Below are positions 1 through 8,000 of a DNA stretch of 64,000 nucleotides, one piece after another. The position numbers were made by a program, and so were the translations under genes. Source of the DNA: Nonomuraea aurantiaca. GTDB taxonomy: Bacteria > Actinomycetota > Actinomycetes > Streptosporangiales > Streptosporangiaceae. The stretch is from positions 124,001 to 188,000 of the forward strand of contig NZ_JAIWNB010000020.1 in assembly GCF_020215705.1 (NCBI RefSeq), read 5' to 3'. How positions within the stretch are numbered: position 1 is the first letter of the stretch; the number at the start of each line of letters is the position of its first letter. The notes below the pieces were generated by a model. That model was not told where the DNA came from. It saw only the letters and a program-made list of their open reading frames with translations, and did not search any database.

Positions 1-375
1 GCCGAGCACGAGGTGCTCGGCCTCGATGTACTCGCTGCCCGCCCTGATGGCCGCCTGCTCGGCCTGCACGATGACCGAGCGCGCCCGGTCGGTGTAGCGG
101 GCGTAGGCGCGCAGCTCTTCGGCCAGCCCGCCCTCCTTGGGGACGAACCGTTTCTGGGCGGCCTGCTTGGTCACGCCCATGCTGCGGCCGATGTCGGTCC
201 AGGAGGCGCCGGAGTGCCGGGCCCGGTCGACGAAGTGGCCGATGAGGTGGTCGGCCACCTCGCCCAGGTGCTCGCCCAGCGTCACAGCGTCGGAGAGCTG
301 GCCCAGGGGGTCGCCGTCAGGGTGACGGCTCTTGATCGCGTTGATGAGGTCGTCGAGACGCACGGTCTGATCCAT
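1..375 (-). CDS. HTH/Clp N-terminal domain protein (partial)
   Basis: The start codon at 373-375 is inside the window and the 3' end runs off the left edge, so 125 residues are visible. Residues about 57-78 (SWTDIGRSMGVTKQAAQKRF) form a clear helix-turn-helix of the sigma-like type. From about residue 90 the sequence (YTDRARSVIVQAEQAAIRAG, then YIEAEHLVLG) matches the first half of the Clp N-terminal repeat that binds substrates or adaptors in ClpA/ClpC. The visible part has no AAA+ ATPase, so this is probably the small actinobacterial HTH plus Clp-N type rather than a ClpC unfoldase. Two palindromes lie directly upstream (378-422), with the nearer one only 2 bp from the start codon. That leaves no room for a normal ribosome-binding site and suggests autoregulation (inference). 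Confidence 0.75.
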   Translation of the reverse strand, partial: MDQTVRLDDLINAIKSRHPDGDPLGQLSDAVTLGEHLGEVADHLIGHFVDRARHSGASWTDIGRSMGVTKQAAQKRFVPKEGGLAEELRAYARYTDRARSVIVQAEQAAIRAGSEYIEAEHLVLG

Positions 376-377
376 GG

Positions 378-422
378 GTCAACCTTAGGTTGACGATGCC
401 CGATCGTCAACCTTTGGTTGAC
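378..422 (-). promoter_or_regulatory. Double palindromic operator upstream of the HTH/Clp-N gene
   Basis: Two copies of GTCAACC-N3-GGTTGAC are seen: GTCAACCTTAGGTTGAC at 378-394 and GTCAACCTTTGGTTGAC at 406-422. Their centres are 28 bp apart. The first lies 2 bp before the start codon of the HTH/Clp-N gene; the second overlaps the glpK stop codon (407-409). Perfect arms, tandem arrangement and position point to a repressor or activator site, most simply for the HTH protein itself. The binding protein is an inference. Confidence 0.7.
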
Positions 423-1897
423 GCTAGTGCGACGGCCGTCCGCCACCGCTCGTACGCGGCGTCGTCGCGGGCTCCCGGCTCGAAACGGCGGTCGAGCCGC
501 CACGTCTCGCGCAGCTCGTCCGCCGACTCCCACACGCCCGAGCCGAGACCCGCCAGGAACGCCGCCCCGAGCGCGGTCGTCTCCTGGACCACCGGCCGCT
601 CCACGACCGTGCCGAGCTGGTCGGCCTGCAACTGCATGAGCAGGTCGTTGCCGCTGGCCCCGCCGTCGGCCTTGAGCACCGGCCCGGAGCCGCCCGTCAT
701 CACGCCCCCCGTCATCACGCCGCCCGTCATCACCTCGACCACGTCGCGCACCTCGAAGGCGATCGCCTCCAGCGTCGCCCTGACCAGATGGGCCCTGGTC
801 GTGCCGCGCGTGATGCCGGTGATCAGGCCGCGCGCCTCCGGATCCCAGTACGGTGCGCCGAGCCCGGTCAGGGCGGGCACGAACACCACGCCGCCGCTGT
901 CGGGCACCGTGCGGGCCACCGCCTCCGACTCCGGCGCGGTGCCGATCAGGCCCAGCCCGTCGCGCAGCCACTGCACGGCCGCGCCGGTCACGAAGACCGA
1001 GCCCTCCAGCGCGTACGTGATGTCTCCCGACGGCGTCTGCCAGGCGACGCTGGTGAGCAGGCCCGCGTCGGAGCGGACGATCTCGCCGCCGGTGTTGGCC
1101 AGGATGAACGAACCGGTGCCGTAGGTGCACTTCACCTCGCCCACCCGGAAACACGTCTGCCCGAACAGCGCCGCCTGCTGGTCGCCCGCCACGCCGCTGA
1201 TCGGCAGGCCGAGCCCGAGGAACGCGCCGGGGTCGGTCTGACCGAGCGCGCCGTAACTGGGCACGATCTCCGGCAGGGCGGTCTCGGGCACCCCGAACAG
1301 CTCGCACAGCTCGGGCTCCCATGATCCGGACGCCAGGCCGTACAGCAGGGTGCGCGAGGCGTTGGACGGGTCGGTCACGTGGCGCGCGCCCCCGGTGAGC
1401 CGGGCGATCAGGTAGGAGTCGACGGTGCCCACCGCCACTTCGCCCGACAGCACGCCCTCCCACGAGCTCCGGTCGTGCTCGGCCAGCCAGGTCAGCTTCG
1501 AGGCGGTGAAGTAGGGGTCGAGCCGCAGGCCGGTCAGCTCCGAGACGCGCGGCTCGTGGCCGGCCGAGCGCAGCCGCTCGCAGATGCCCGCGGTGCGTCG
1601 GTCCTGCCAGACGATCGCGCGGCGTGGCGCCGCCAGGGTGCGCCTGTCCCACAGGACCGCGGTCTCCCGCTGGTTGGTGATGCCGAGGCAGGCCGGCCTG
1701 GACGTGGCCGCGCGCAGGGCCGCCGCGCAGGCGCTCAGCGTGGCCTGCCAGATGTCCTCGGGGTTGTGCTCGACCCGGCCGGGCTCGGGGAAGTGCTGGG
1801 CGAACTCCTCGTAGCCCCTGGACTCGATCCGGCCGTCCTCGGTGACGACGAGCGCCGTCACCCCCGTCGTCCCGGCGTCTATGGCCAACACACTCAC
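407..1897 (-). CDS. glpK: Glycerol kinase (FGGY family)
   Basis: This 496-residue protein phosphorylates glycerol to sn-glycerol 3-phosphate with ATP in the cytoplasm. It has the FGGY kinase pattern: the N-terminal phosphate loop LAIDAGTTGVTA, the glycerol kinase signatures HFPEPGRVEHNPEDIW and ITNQRETAVLWDRRT, the catalytic-Asp region VAGDQQAALFGQ, and the C-terminal ADGGASGNDLLMQ motif. The length is usual for the family (about 500). No glycerol facilitator or glpD is next to it. The oddity is a run of three VMTGG units just before the ADGG motif, encoded by a 15-bp tandem repeat at 694-738; typical enzymes have a non-repetitive segment there. FGGY kinases for other polyols are possible, but the signatures favour glycerol. 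Confidence 0.93.
   Translation of the reverse strand: MSVLAIDAGTTGVTALVVTEDGRIESRGYEEFAQHFPEPGRVEHNPEDIWQATLSACAAALRAATSRPACLGITNQRETAVLWDRRTLAAPRRAIVWQDRRTAGICERLRSAGHEPRVSELTGLRLDPYFTASKLTWLAEHDRSSWEGVLSGEVAVGTVDSYLIARLTGGARHVTDPSNASRTLLYGLASGSWEPELCELFGVPETALPEIVPSYGALGQTDPGAFLGLGLPISGVAGDQQAALFGQTCFRVGEVKCTYGTGSFILANTGGEIVRSDAGLLTSVAWQTPSGDITYALEGSVFVTGAAVQWLRDGLGLIGTAPESEAVARTVPDSGGVVFVPALTGLGAPYWDPEARGLITGITRGTTRAHLVRATLEAIAFEVRDVVEVMTGGVMTGGVMTGGSGPVLKADGGASGNDLLMQLQADQLGTVVERPVVQETTALGAAFLAGLGSGVWESADELRETWRLDRRFEPGARDDAAYERWRTAVALASTKG
694..738. repeat. 15-bp tandem repeat inside glpK (3 copies)
   Basis: The core CCGTCATCAC recurs at 694, 709 and 724 with an exact 15-bp period. The third copy diverges in its last bases. 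On the coding strand it yields three VMTGG units. The reading frame is kept, so the expansion looks tolerated. Confidence 0.85.
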
Positions 1898-2070
1898 GAA
1901 ATCGCCTCCCGGAAAGGGCTTCCGCTCACTACGCTCGCGTTTGGTCTAGACCACTGCCCGCGTGGACGGGCAGAATTGCGATCCAGGTCGTGAAACCGTT
2001 CGGAGAATCTTAGTGATCCTCGTGCCGGCTCCATCGGCATGCGCCTCGATCGCCGGGGACATGCGCCGCC

Positions 2071-2673
2071 TCACGCTGCCTCGAAGGCGGCCCGGAGCGC
2101 GGCCCTGGCTCTCCGGGCGGCCGAGCGCCGGCCGTACAACCGGGCGCAGAGCGAGGTGAGGACCTCCGCCATGTCACGCAACAGCTCGTCGTCGACCCGG
2201 GCGCCGGGGACGGCGCCGGACTCGCCGGCCTCCGCGTCGTCGATGACCACGATCCGGCGGCCGGTGGCCTCCAGCGCGGCCGACAGCTGCTCCAGCCCGA
2301 ACCGGGCGAGCCGGTCGCGGCGCTCGACCACGATCACGCCCACGGACGCGTCGCGCAGCAGGCGGGCCAGCTTCGGCCGGTCGCCGTCCATGCCCGAGCC
2401 GACCTCGCCGACGACCTCGGTGACGGTTAGGCCCATCGCGGTGGCCGCGCGGACCACGCGGGCCGCCTGCCGGTCGAGCTCGGCGAGCTGGTCGGTGCCG
2501 GACACCCTGCAGTACGCGACCGTCCGGCCCGTGACCTCGGCCGTCCGATCGAGGACCATGTACCTACCGGTGGCGGTCTTGACCACCGGGACGGGCATCT
2601 TCCCGTCTCGCGCCCACTGCCAGGCGGTCTGGTAATGCACGCCGTTCCGCCGCGCCCACTCCGAGAGCTTCAC
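2071..2673 (-). CDS. tnpA: IS607-family serine recombinase (TnpA), orphan
   Basis: The 200-residue protein has the IS607 TnpA layout. A short MerR-like HTH (residues about 3-27, LSEWARRNGVHYQTAWQW) is followed by a serine-recombinase catalytic domain. The catalytic serine is probably S58 in VAYCRVSGTDQ, and the arginine-rich helix VVERRDRLARFG is present. These enzymes normally act with a tnpB (RNA-guided nuclease) partner encoded directly downstream. Here the downstream sequence goes straight to glpK, with no tnpB and no recognisable reRNA region. It is therefore a tnpA-only element or the remnant of a longer one. An imperfect inverted repeat, TCTCAG at 2684-2689 and CTGAGA at 2697-2702, sits just upstream and could be part of its operator. 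Element ends could not be defined. Confidence 0.85.
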   Translation of the reverse strand: MKLSEWARRNGVHYQTAWQWARDGKMPVPVVKTATGRYMVLDRTAEVTGRTVAYCRVSGTDQLAELDRQAARVVRAATAMGLTVTEVVGEVGSGMDGDRPKLARLLRDASVGVIVVERRDRLARFGLEQLSAALEATGRRIVVIDDAEAGESGAVPGARVDDELLRDMAEVLTSLCARLYGRRSAARRARAALRAAFEAA

Positions 2674-2751
2674 ATATCGACAATCTCAGACGAAGACTGA
2701 GAAGAGCTGATGTTTTCACTAACGGCAAGAAACCCATAGGAGGAACCCGTC

Positions 2752-3777
2752 ATGCGAATCGGAGTGCTCACCGGGGGCGGCGACTGTCCCGGACTCAACG
2801 CGGTGATCAGGGCGGTCGTACGGAAGGGGGTGAGCGTCTACGGCCACGAGTTCGTCGGGTTCCGTGACGGCTGGCGCGGCCCGCTCGAAGGCGACACGAT
2901 GCCGTTGGACATCCAGGCCGTACGAGGCATCCTTCCGCGGGGTGGCACGATTCTCGGCTCCTCGCGCACCAACCCCATCAAGATCGAGGGGGGCGTCGAC
3001 CGCATCAAGGAGAACCTGGCGGCCACCGGCGTCGACGCGCTGATCGCCATCGGCGGCGAGGACACCCTCGGCGTCGCCAGGCAGCTCTACGAGCGTGACG
3101 TCAAGGTCGTCGGCGTGCCCAAGACGATCGACAACGACCTGTCGGGCACCGACTACACCTTCGGCTTCGACACCGCCGTCAACATCGCGACGGAGGCCAT
3201 CGACCGCCTGCACACCACCGCCGAGTCCCACCACCGGGCGCTCATCTGCGAGGTCATGGGCCGGCACGCGGGCTGGATCGCGCTGCACGCGGGCATGGCG
3301 GGCGGCGCCAACGTCATCCTGATCCCCGAGCGGCCGTTCGACATCGACCGCGTCTGCGAGTACGTCGAGTCGCGCTTCCGCACCCGCTACTCGCCGATCC
3401 TCGTGGTCGCCGAGGGCGCGCACCCGATCGAGGGTCAGATCGCGCTGCAGGCCGGCGAGCTCGACGCGTTCGGCCACGTACGGCTCGGCGGCATCGGCGA
3501 GGTGCTGGCCAAGGAGATCGAGAAGCGCACCGGCAAGGAGGCCCGCACCACCGTGCTCGGCCACATCCAGCGCGGTGGCACCCCGACGGCCTACGACCGG
3601 GTCCTGGCCACCAGGTTCGGCCTGCAGGCGATCGACGCGGTGCACGAGGGCGACTACGGCATCATGGTGGCGCTGCGCGGCACCGACATGGTCCGCGTCG
3701 GGCTCGACGTGGCGACGGCCGAGCTCAAGACGGTGCCGGTGTCCCGCTACGCGGAGGCCGAGGTGTTCTTCGGCTGA
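2752..3777 (+). CDS. pfkA: 6-phosphofructokinase, probably PPi-dependent
   Basis: This is a 341-residue group A phosphofructokinase that converts fructose 6-phosphate to fructose 1,6-bisphosphate. The ATG at 2752 follows a strong ribosome-binding site, AGGAGG. Seen motifs are the N-terminal LTGGGDCPGLNAVIRA phosphate site, IGGEDTLG, PKTIDNDLSGTDYTFGFDTA with catalytic Asp127, EVMGRHAGWIA, and GHIQRGGTP. Residue 104 is Asp and residue 124 is Lys. In this family Gly104 marks ATP enzymes, while Asp104 with Lys124 marks pyrophosphate-dependent enzymes such as that of Amycolatopsis methanolica. I therefore predict PPi use, which would make the step reversible. It stands alone, with a likely shared terminator downstream. 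Confidence 0.92.
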   Translation: MRIGVLTGGGDCPGLNAVIRAVVRKGVSVYGHEFVGFRDGWRGPLEGDTMPLDIQAVRGILPRGGTILGSSRTNPIKIEGGVDRIKENLAATGVDALIAIGGEDTLGVARQLYERDVKVVGVPKTIDNDLSGTDYTFGFDTAVNIATEAIDRLHTTAESHHRALICEVMGRHAGWIALHAGMAGGANVILIPERPFDIDRVCEYVESRFRTRYSPILVVAEGAHPIEGQIALQAGELDAFGHVRLGGIGEVLAKEIEKRTGKEARTTVLGHIQRGGTPTAYDRVLATRFGLQAIDAVHEGDYGIMVALRGTDMVRVGLDVATAELKTVPVSRYAEAEVFFG

Positions 3778-3847
3778 TTGAAAGCGGCTTGCAAGCGGGC
3801 GGCCGTAGCTTCTGTATCAGCGGGGTTACCGCTACAACCCCCTCAGG

Positions 3848-3900
3848 GTACGGCTTGCGCCGCGGCGAGTCGGCGGCCCACCACGCGCCGCAAGCCGTAC
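3848..3900. terminator. Bidirectional hairpin between pfkA and MHYT gene
   Basis: Inverted 12-bp arms GTACGGCTTGCG (3848-3859) and CGCAAGCCGTAC (3889-3900) flank a 29-nt loop that is itself GC-rich. The hairpin sits between two convergent genes, so a shared terminator is the simplest reading. There is no clear U tract, as is common in this GC range. Confidence 0.55.
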
Positions 3901-3912
3901 CTATGACATAGC

Positions 3913-4785
3913 TCAAGAGCGGGGCGTGCCGAAGAGATCCACATCCGGCGCGCCCCCGTTTTGTGCCGTCCGGGCCCCACCCTGTGGCTGCGGCCCTTGG
4001 GGCTTCACCGGCAAGGGGCGTCCCTCCAGCCGGGCGCGGAACTCCGCCTCCCGGTGCAGCTCCTTCTCCGAGGGCGAGAGCATGACGGTGAGCAGCAGCC
4101 CCATGGTGATCACGCTGAGCCCCACGATCAGCGGCAGCAGGAAGTCGATGGCCTTCGCGCCGGTGACCGGCCCCGCCAGGTCGTGCGCGTGCACCGACAT
4201 CCCGTACATCCCCGTGTAGTGCATGCCGGTCACCGCGACACCCATGACCAGCGCCGCGCCGCCGATCTTGAGCGCGCCGCGGACCCGCAGGGTGAACCAG
4301 AGCGCGACGGTGGCCGCGGCGATCGCGATGAGCACCGACAGTGCCACGAACAGCGGGTCGTAGGTGACGTCCCCCGCCATGTTCATCGCGGACATGCCCA
4401 GGTAGTGCATGCCGGCCACGCCGATGCCCGTCAGGACGCCGCCGCCGATCAGGTACGGGGCGCGCTCGCCGCCGCGCCAGACCACGAACAGCCCGGCGCC
4501 GACCACCACGACCGCGAGCACCGCGGAGGCCGCGGTGAGCGGCATGTCATAGCGGATCACCGTCCCCTGCACCGAGAAACCCAGCATGGCGATGAAGTGC
4601 ATCGTCCAGATGCCGGTGCCGCCGATGGCCACCGCCGCGCCCGCCAGCCAGTAGCGGGCCTCCCTGGCGCTGACCAGCCGGGCCCGCGAGGTCAGCAGCA
4701 GGCCGAGCATGGACCCGATGCTGGACATGCCGTAGGCGACGAGGAGAGTCAGGGGCCCATAGGAGAAGTGGTCAATCGGCGACAT
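3913..4785 (-). CDS. MHYT-domain integral membrane protein
   Basis: About 290 residues, nearly all membrane-spanning, with three MHYT-type motifs at the ends of helices: MHFIAM, MHYLGM and MHYTGMYGM. The MHYT domain is a seven-helix membrane sensor module proposed to bind a metal such as copper and to sense oxygen, NO or CO. Unlike many MHYT proteins it has no GGDEF/EAL or kinase output; only a short Pro/Gly-rich cytoplasmic tail follows. I place the start at ATG 4785; a GTG two codons upstream is less likely. It is a tandem paralogue of the next gene (4848-5894), separated by 62 bp, and both are read leftward. Confidence 0.85.
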   Translation of the reverse strand: MSPIDHFSYGPLTLLVAYGMSSIGSMLGLLLTSRARLVSAREARYWLAGAAVAIGGTGIWTMHFIAMLGFSVQGTVIRYDMPLTAASAVLAVVVVGAGLFVVWRGGERAPYLIGGGVLTGIGVAGMHYLGMSAMNMAGDVTYDPLFVALSVLIAIAAATVALWFTLRVRGALKIGGAALVMGVAVTGMHYTGMYGMSVHAHDLAGPVTGAKAIDFLLPLIVGLSVITMGLLLTVMLSPSEKELHREAEFRARLEGRPLPVKPQGPQPQGGARTAQNGGAPDVDLFGTPRS

Positions 4786-4847
4786 ACGCACACACGTCCC
4801 TTAGAGGTGAATAAGGGAGTATGAGCAGGGCTCAGGGGATTTTGCAA

Positions 4848-5894
4848 CTACCTCCGTCTCATTTTGGAACGTGGCGAGTCTTGCTGGAACCCCTGCTGCT
4901 GCGGGGATGTAGGCGCGCCCAAGATCGATTGCGGCTCGGGGACGGGGGCGCCGAAGATCGGTTGTGGCTCGGGGACGGGGGCGCCGAAGACCGGTTGCGG
5001 CCGAGCCGATTGCGGCTGGACGGGCCGTTGCTGGACGGGCCGCTGCTGGACCGGCTGCTGCGGGGCGGGCCGCGGGTGAAGGGGAGTGGGGGCGGGGTAG
5101 GGCTGCGGCTCTTGGCCGGCGCGCCGGCGCTGCTCCAGCCGGGCGACCAGCTCGGCGTCCTCGGACAGCTCCTCCTCCGACGGCGACAGGATGACCATGA
5201 GCAGCATGGTCAGCGTGATCAGGCTGATCACGGTCATGAGCGGCACGAGGAAGTCGAGGGCGTCGGCGCCCGGCACGGCGCTGGGCTCGGCGTCAACTGT
5301 GACCAGCATCGCGTACATGCCGGTGTAGTGCATGCCCGAGACGGCCACGCCCATGACCAGCGCCGCGCCGGCGATCCAGATGGGGCGCTTGACCCGCATC
5401 GTGAACCACAGGGCCACGGTCGCGGCGATCACGGCGATCGCGACGGAGGCGGCCACCACTCTGCGGTCATAGGAGACGTGCGCGGACATGTTCATCGCGT
5501 ACATGCCGAGGTAGTGCATGCTGGCCACGCCCAGGCCGGTCAGCAGGCCGCCGCCGAGGAGGGCGAGCAGCCGGCCGCCGCCGTACGAGACCAGGAAAAG
5601 CCCGGTGCCGACGACCACGATGGCCACGACGGCGGAGGCGACCGTCAGCGGCACGTCGTACTTGATCTGGGTGCCCTCGACCTCGAAGCCCATCATGCCG
5701 ATGAAGTGCATGACCCAGATGCCGGTGCCGCCGATGGAGATGGCCGCCCCGATGAGCCACCGAATCCGCGAGGCGCCTCGCGAGGCATGCGCCTGAGCGG
5801 TCAGCCGCAGTCCGAGCATCGACCCTATGCACGACATCACGTATGCCAGGAGCGGCGTGAGCGGGCCGTGGGTGAAATGGTTAACAGCGGACAT
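4848..5894 (-). CDS. MHYT-domain membrane protein with repetitive Pro/Gln-rich tail
   Basis: A 348-residue paralogue of the neighbouring MHYT protein, with the motifs MHFIGM, MHYLGMYAMN and MHYTGMYAM in its seven-helix N-terminal part (residues 1 to about 245). The C-terminal 90 residues are low-complexity and repetitive: PVQQR units, then three imperfect copies of FGAPVPEPQ. That tail is probably cytoplasmic and disordered, and part of the size difference from its partner is repeat expansion. No catalytic output domain is present. The start at ATG 5894 is divergent from the histidine kinase at 6008, leaving a 113-bp shared promoter region. A link to that kinase is possible but unproven. Confidence 0.85.
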   Translation of the reverse strand: MSAVNHFTHGPLTPLLAYVMSCIGSMLGLRLTAQAHASRGASRIRWLIGAAISIGGTGIWVMHFIGMMGFEVEGTQIKYDVPLTVASAVVAIVVVGTGLFLVSYGGGRLLALLGGGLLTGLGVASMHYLGMYAMNMSAHVSYDRRVVAASVAIAVIAATVALWFTMRVKRPIWIAGAALVMGVAVSGMHYTGMYAMLVTVDAEPSAVPGADALDFLVPLMTVISLITLTMLLMVILSPSEEELSEDAELVARLEQRRRAGQEPQPYPAPTPLHPRPAPQQPVQQRPVQQRPVQPQSARPQPVFGAPVPEPQPIFGAPVPEPQSILGAPTSPQQQGFQQDSPRSKMRRR

Positions 5895-6007
5895 TCAGTC
5901 AGTTTCCTTGCATTAGGGGTTACCGGATTGTGCCAGCTGGCCTGTCCGATTCACATAGATATCTCGACTATCTGTCAACCTGTAATGTCGGAACGTGAGA
6001 AGGGCTC

Positions 6008-7111
6008 ATGGGTATCGAGAGGCCGTTCTGGCGCGCGATCGCGGTCTTCCGCGTCGCCTCGCTGCTGTACGCGGCGGTGTTGATGGCGCAGCACCGTGGC
6101 TACGCGGAGCCGCTCACGGGGTGGCTGGTGATCGGCGTCATGGCGCTGTGGACGGCCGCGGCGATCTTCGCGTACTCCGTCGAGGCGCTGCGCCGGTGGC
6201 CGCTGCTCGTGCTCGATCTCCTGGTGGCCGTGGCCTGCCTGCTCGCTTCGCCGTACGCGCAGGGCGCGCAGCAGCCCGGCGAGGACACCATGCCGGTCCC
6301 GGCCACCTGGATCGCGGGCCCGGTGCTGGCCTGGGCGGTGCACGGCGGCCGGCGGCTCGGCACGGTGGCCGCGGCCGTCGTGGCGGCGGCGGACTTATGG
6401 CTGCGGATCCACGGCCCCGACGCGCCCGTCCTGATCAACGGGGCGGTGCTGCTGTTCATGACGGGTGTGGTGGTCGGCCACGTGGCGCGGCTGGCCAAGC
6501 GGGCCGAGGAGCGCATGCAACGGGCCGTCGAGATGGAGGCGGCGCAGCGCGAACGCGATCGGCTGGCGCGGGACGTCCACGACTCGGTCCTCCAGGTCCT
6601 GGCGCTGGCCCGGCGCCGCGGCCAGGAGCTGGGCGGGGAGGCGGCGGAGCTGGGCCGGCTCGCCGGGCAGCAGGAATCGGCCCTGCGCTCGCTGTTCATC
6701 CGGCCCGCGTCCCCGCTGCCCGCCGGGGTGGCGGATCTGCGGGCGCTGCTCATGCGGTACGGCTCTGACTACGTGACGATCTCGACCCCGGCGACGCCCC
6801 TGGCACTGCCGGGGGCGGTGGCGGAGCAGACGGCGGCGGCCGTGGGGGCGGCTCTGGACAACGTCCGGGCGCACTGCGGGGCGGCGGCGCGGGCGTGGGT
6901 GTTCGCCGAGTCGGGGGAGGGCACGGTGACGGTCAGCGTCCGCGACGAGGGGCCGGGGATTCCGGCCGGCCGGTTGGAGGAGGCGGCCGCGGCCGGGCGG
7001 TTGGGCGTCTCCCAGTCCATTCGCGGGCGCGTGGAGGGTCTGGGCGGGCGAGTCTCGATCACCAGCGTCCCGGGAGAGGGGACGGAGATCGAGCTGACGG
7101 TGCCTGCCTAG
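6008..7111 (+). CDS. Sensor histidine kinase (NarL-partner type)
   Basis: A 367-residue membrane histidine kinase. Four to five hydrophobic helices lie within residues 10-160, then a short coiled coil (RAEERMQRAVEMEAAQRERD) and the HisKA_3-type box LARDVHDSVLQVLAL with predicted phospho-acceptor His191. A C-terminal ATPase domain follows, with DNVRAHCGAA in the N-box position, DEGPGIPAG as G1 and GEGTEIEL. The layout resembles MacS-type actinobacterial kinases. The ATG at 6008 is preceded by GAGAAGGG. The cognate regulator follows at 7301, after a 189-bp gap with no gene. The signal is not known. Confidence 0.88.
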   Translation: MGIERPFWRAIAVFRVASLLYAAVLMAQHRGYAEPLTGWLVIGVMALWTAAAIFAYSVEALRRWPLLVLDLLVAVACLLASPYAQGAQQPGEDTMPVPATWIAGPVLAWAVHGGRRLGTVAAAVVAAADLWLRIHGPDAPVLINGAVLLFMTGVVVGHVARLAKRAEERMQRAVEMEAAQRERDRLARDVHDSVLQVLALARRRGQELGGEAAELGRLAGQQESALRSLFIRPASPLPAGVADLRALLMRYGSDYVTISTPATPLALPGAVAEQTAAAVGAALDNVRAHCGAAARAWVFAESGEGTVTVSVRDEGPGIPAGRLEEAAAAGRLGVSQSIRGRVEGLGGRVSITSVPGEGTEIELTVPA

Positions 7112-7300
7112 GGCGGGGACCACCGATGGTTCGTCACGCGACCGTCTCGGTCTCTGTGACGGTCTGTGGTGGCTCGGGTCCCTTGGGAGGGATGCCCCTG
7201 CGAGGGAAGAGGCGGGCGGTCCGTCGTGGCAGGGGGCCATGGGGGGACGTCGGGGGAGTGGGAGGAGACGGGCCGTCGTCGCGACCTTAGAGTGGCGGCC

Positions 7301-7942
7301 ATGGTGCGGGTGATGGTGGTGGATGACCATCCGATGTGGCGCGACGGGGTTGCCAGGGATCTGGCCGAGGCGGGCTACGAGGTGGTCGCCGCCGTGGGCG
7401 AGGGGCGTCAGGCGCTCCGGGTGGCCGGGGCGGTCCTGCCCGAGGTGGTGGTGCTCGATCTGCGGCTGCCCGACATGTCGGGGGCGGAGGTGGCCGAAGG
7501 GCTGGCCGGGATGTCGGTGCCGCCGAGAGTGCTGGTGCTGTCGGCCAGTGCCGAGCAGGACGACGTGCTGGATGCCGTCAAGGCAGGCGCTTCCGGATAT
7601 CTGGTGAAGTCGGCGAGCCGGGAGGAGTTCCTCGAAGCCGTACGGCGGACCGCGGACGGTGACGCGGTGTTCACGCCCGGTCTGGCCGGGCTCGTGCTGG
7701 GGGAGTACCGGCGGCTCGCCGCCCAGCCTGCGCCGGCCGAGGGACCCCGGCTGACCGAGCGGGAGACCGAGGTGCTGCGGCTGGTCGCCAAGGGCCTGTC
7801 CTACCGGCAGATCGCCGACCGGCTCGTGCTCTCGCACCGGACCGTACAGAACCACGTTCAGAACACGCTCCAGAAGCTTCAGCTCCACAACCGGGTAGAA
7901 CTGGTGCGATATGCGATCGAGCAGGGGCTCGACGCGGACTAA
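7301..7942 (+). CDS. NarL/FixJ-type response regulator
   Basis: A 213-residue two-domain regulator. The receiver domain begins VRVMVVDDHPMWRDGV, with phospho-acceptor Asp53 in VVVLDLRLPDMSG and the conserved Lys in SGYLVKSAS. The C-terminal LuxR-type HTH is TERETEVLRLVAKGLSYRQI followed by LVLSHRTVQNHVQN. I chose the ATG at 7301 because the receiver fold starts immediately after it; a longer in-frame extension upstream has no similarity to the family. It pairs with the kinase at 6008-7111. No target gene is evident nearby. Confidence 0.9.
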   Translation: MVRVMVVDDHPMWRDGVARDLAEAGYEVVAAVGEGRQALRVAGAVLPEVVVLDLRLPDMSGAEVAEGLAGMSVPPRVLVLSASAEQDDVLDAVKAGASGYLVKSASREEFLEAVRRTADGDAVFTPGLAGLVLGEYRRLAAQPAPAEGPRLTERETEVLRLVAKGLSYRQIADRLVLSHRTVQNHVQNTLQKLQLHNRVELVRYAIEQGLDAD

Positions 7943-8000
7943 ACTCGGTGGGTCGAGGCGTTGGCCTCGGAGCGTCCCCATCACTCCCGGAGGTTCTGCC

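Noticed and set aside
3778-3794. TTGAAAGCGGCTTGCAA just after the pfkA stop, similar to a LacI-type operator
   Set aside because: The centre has an extra base, breaking the CG-centred symmetry, and it lies at a gene end rather than a promoter.
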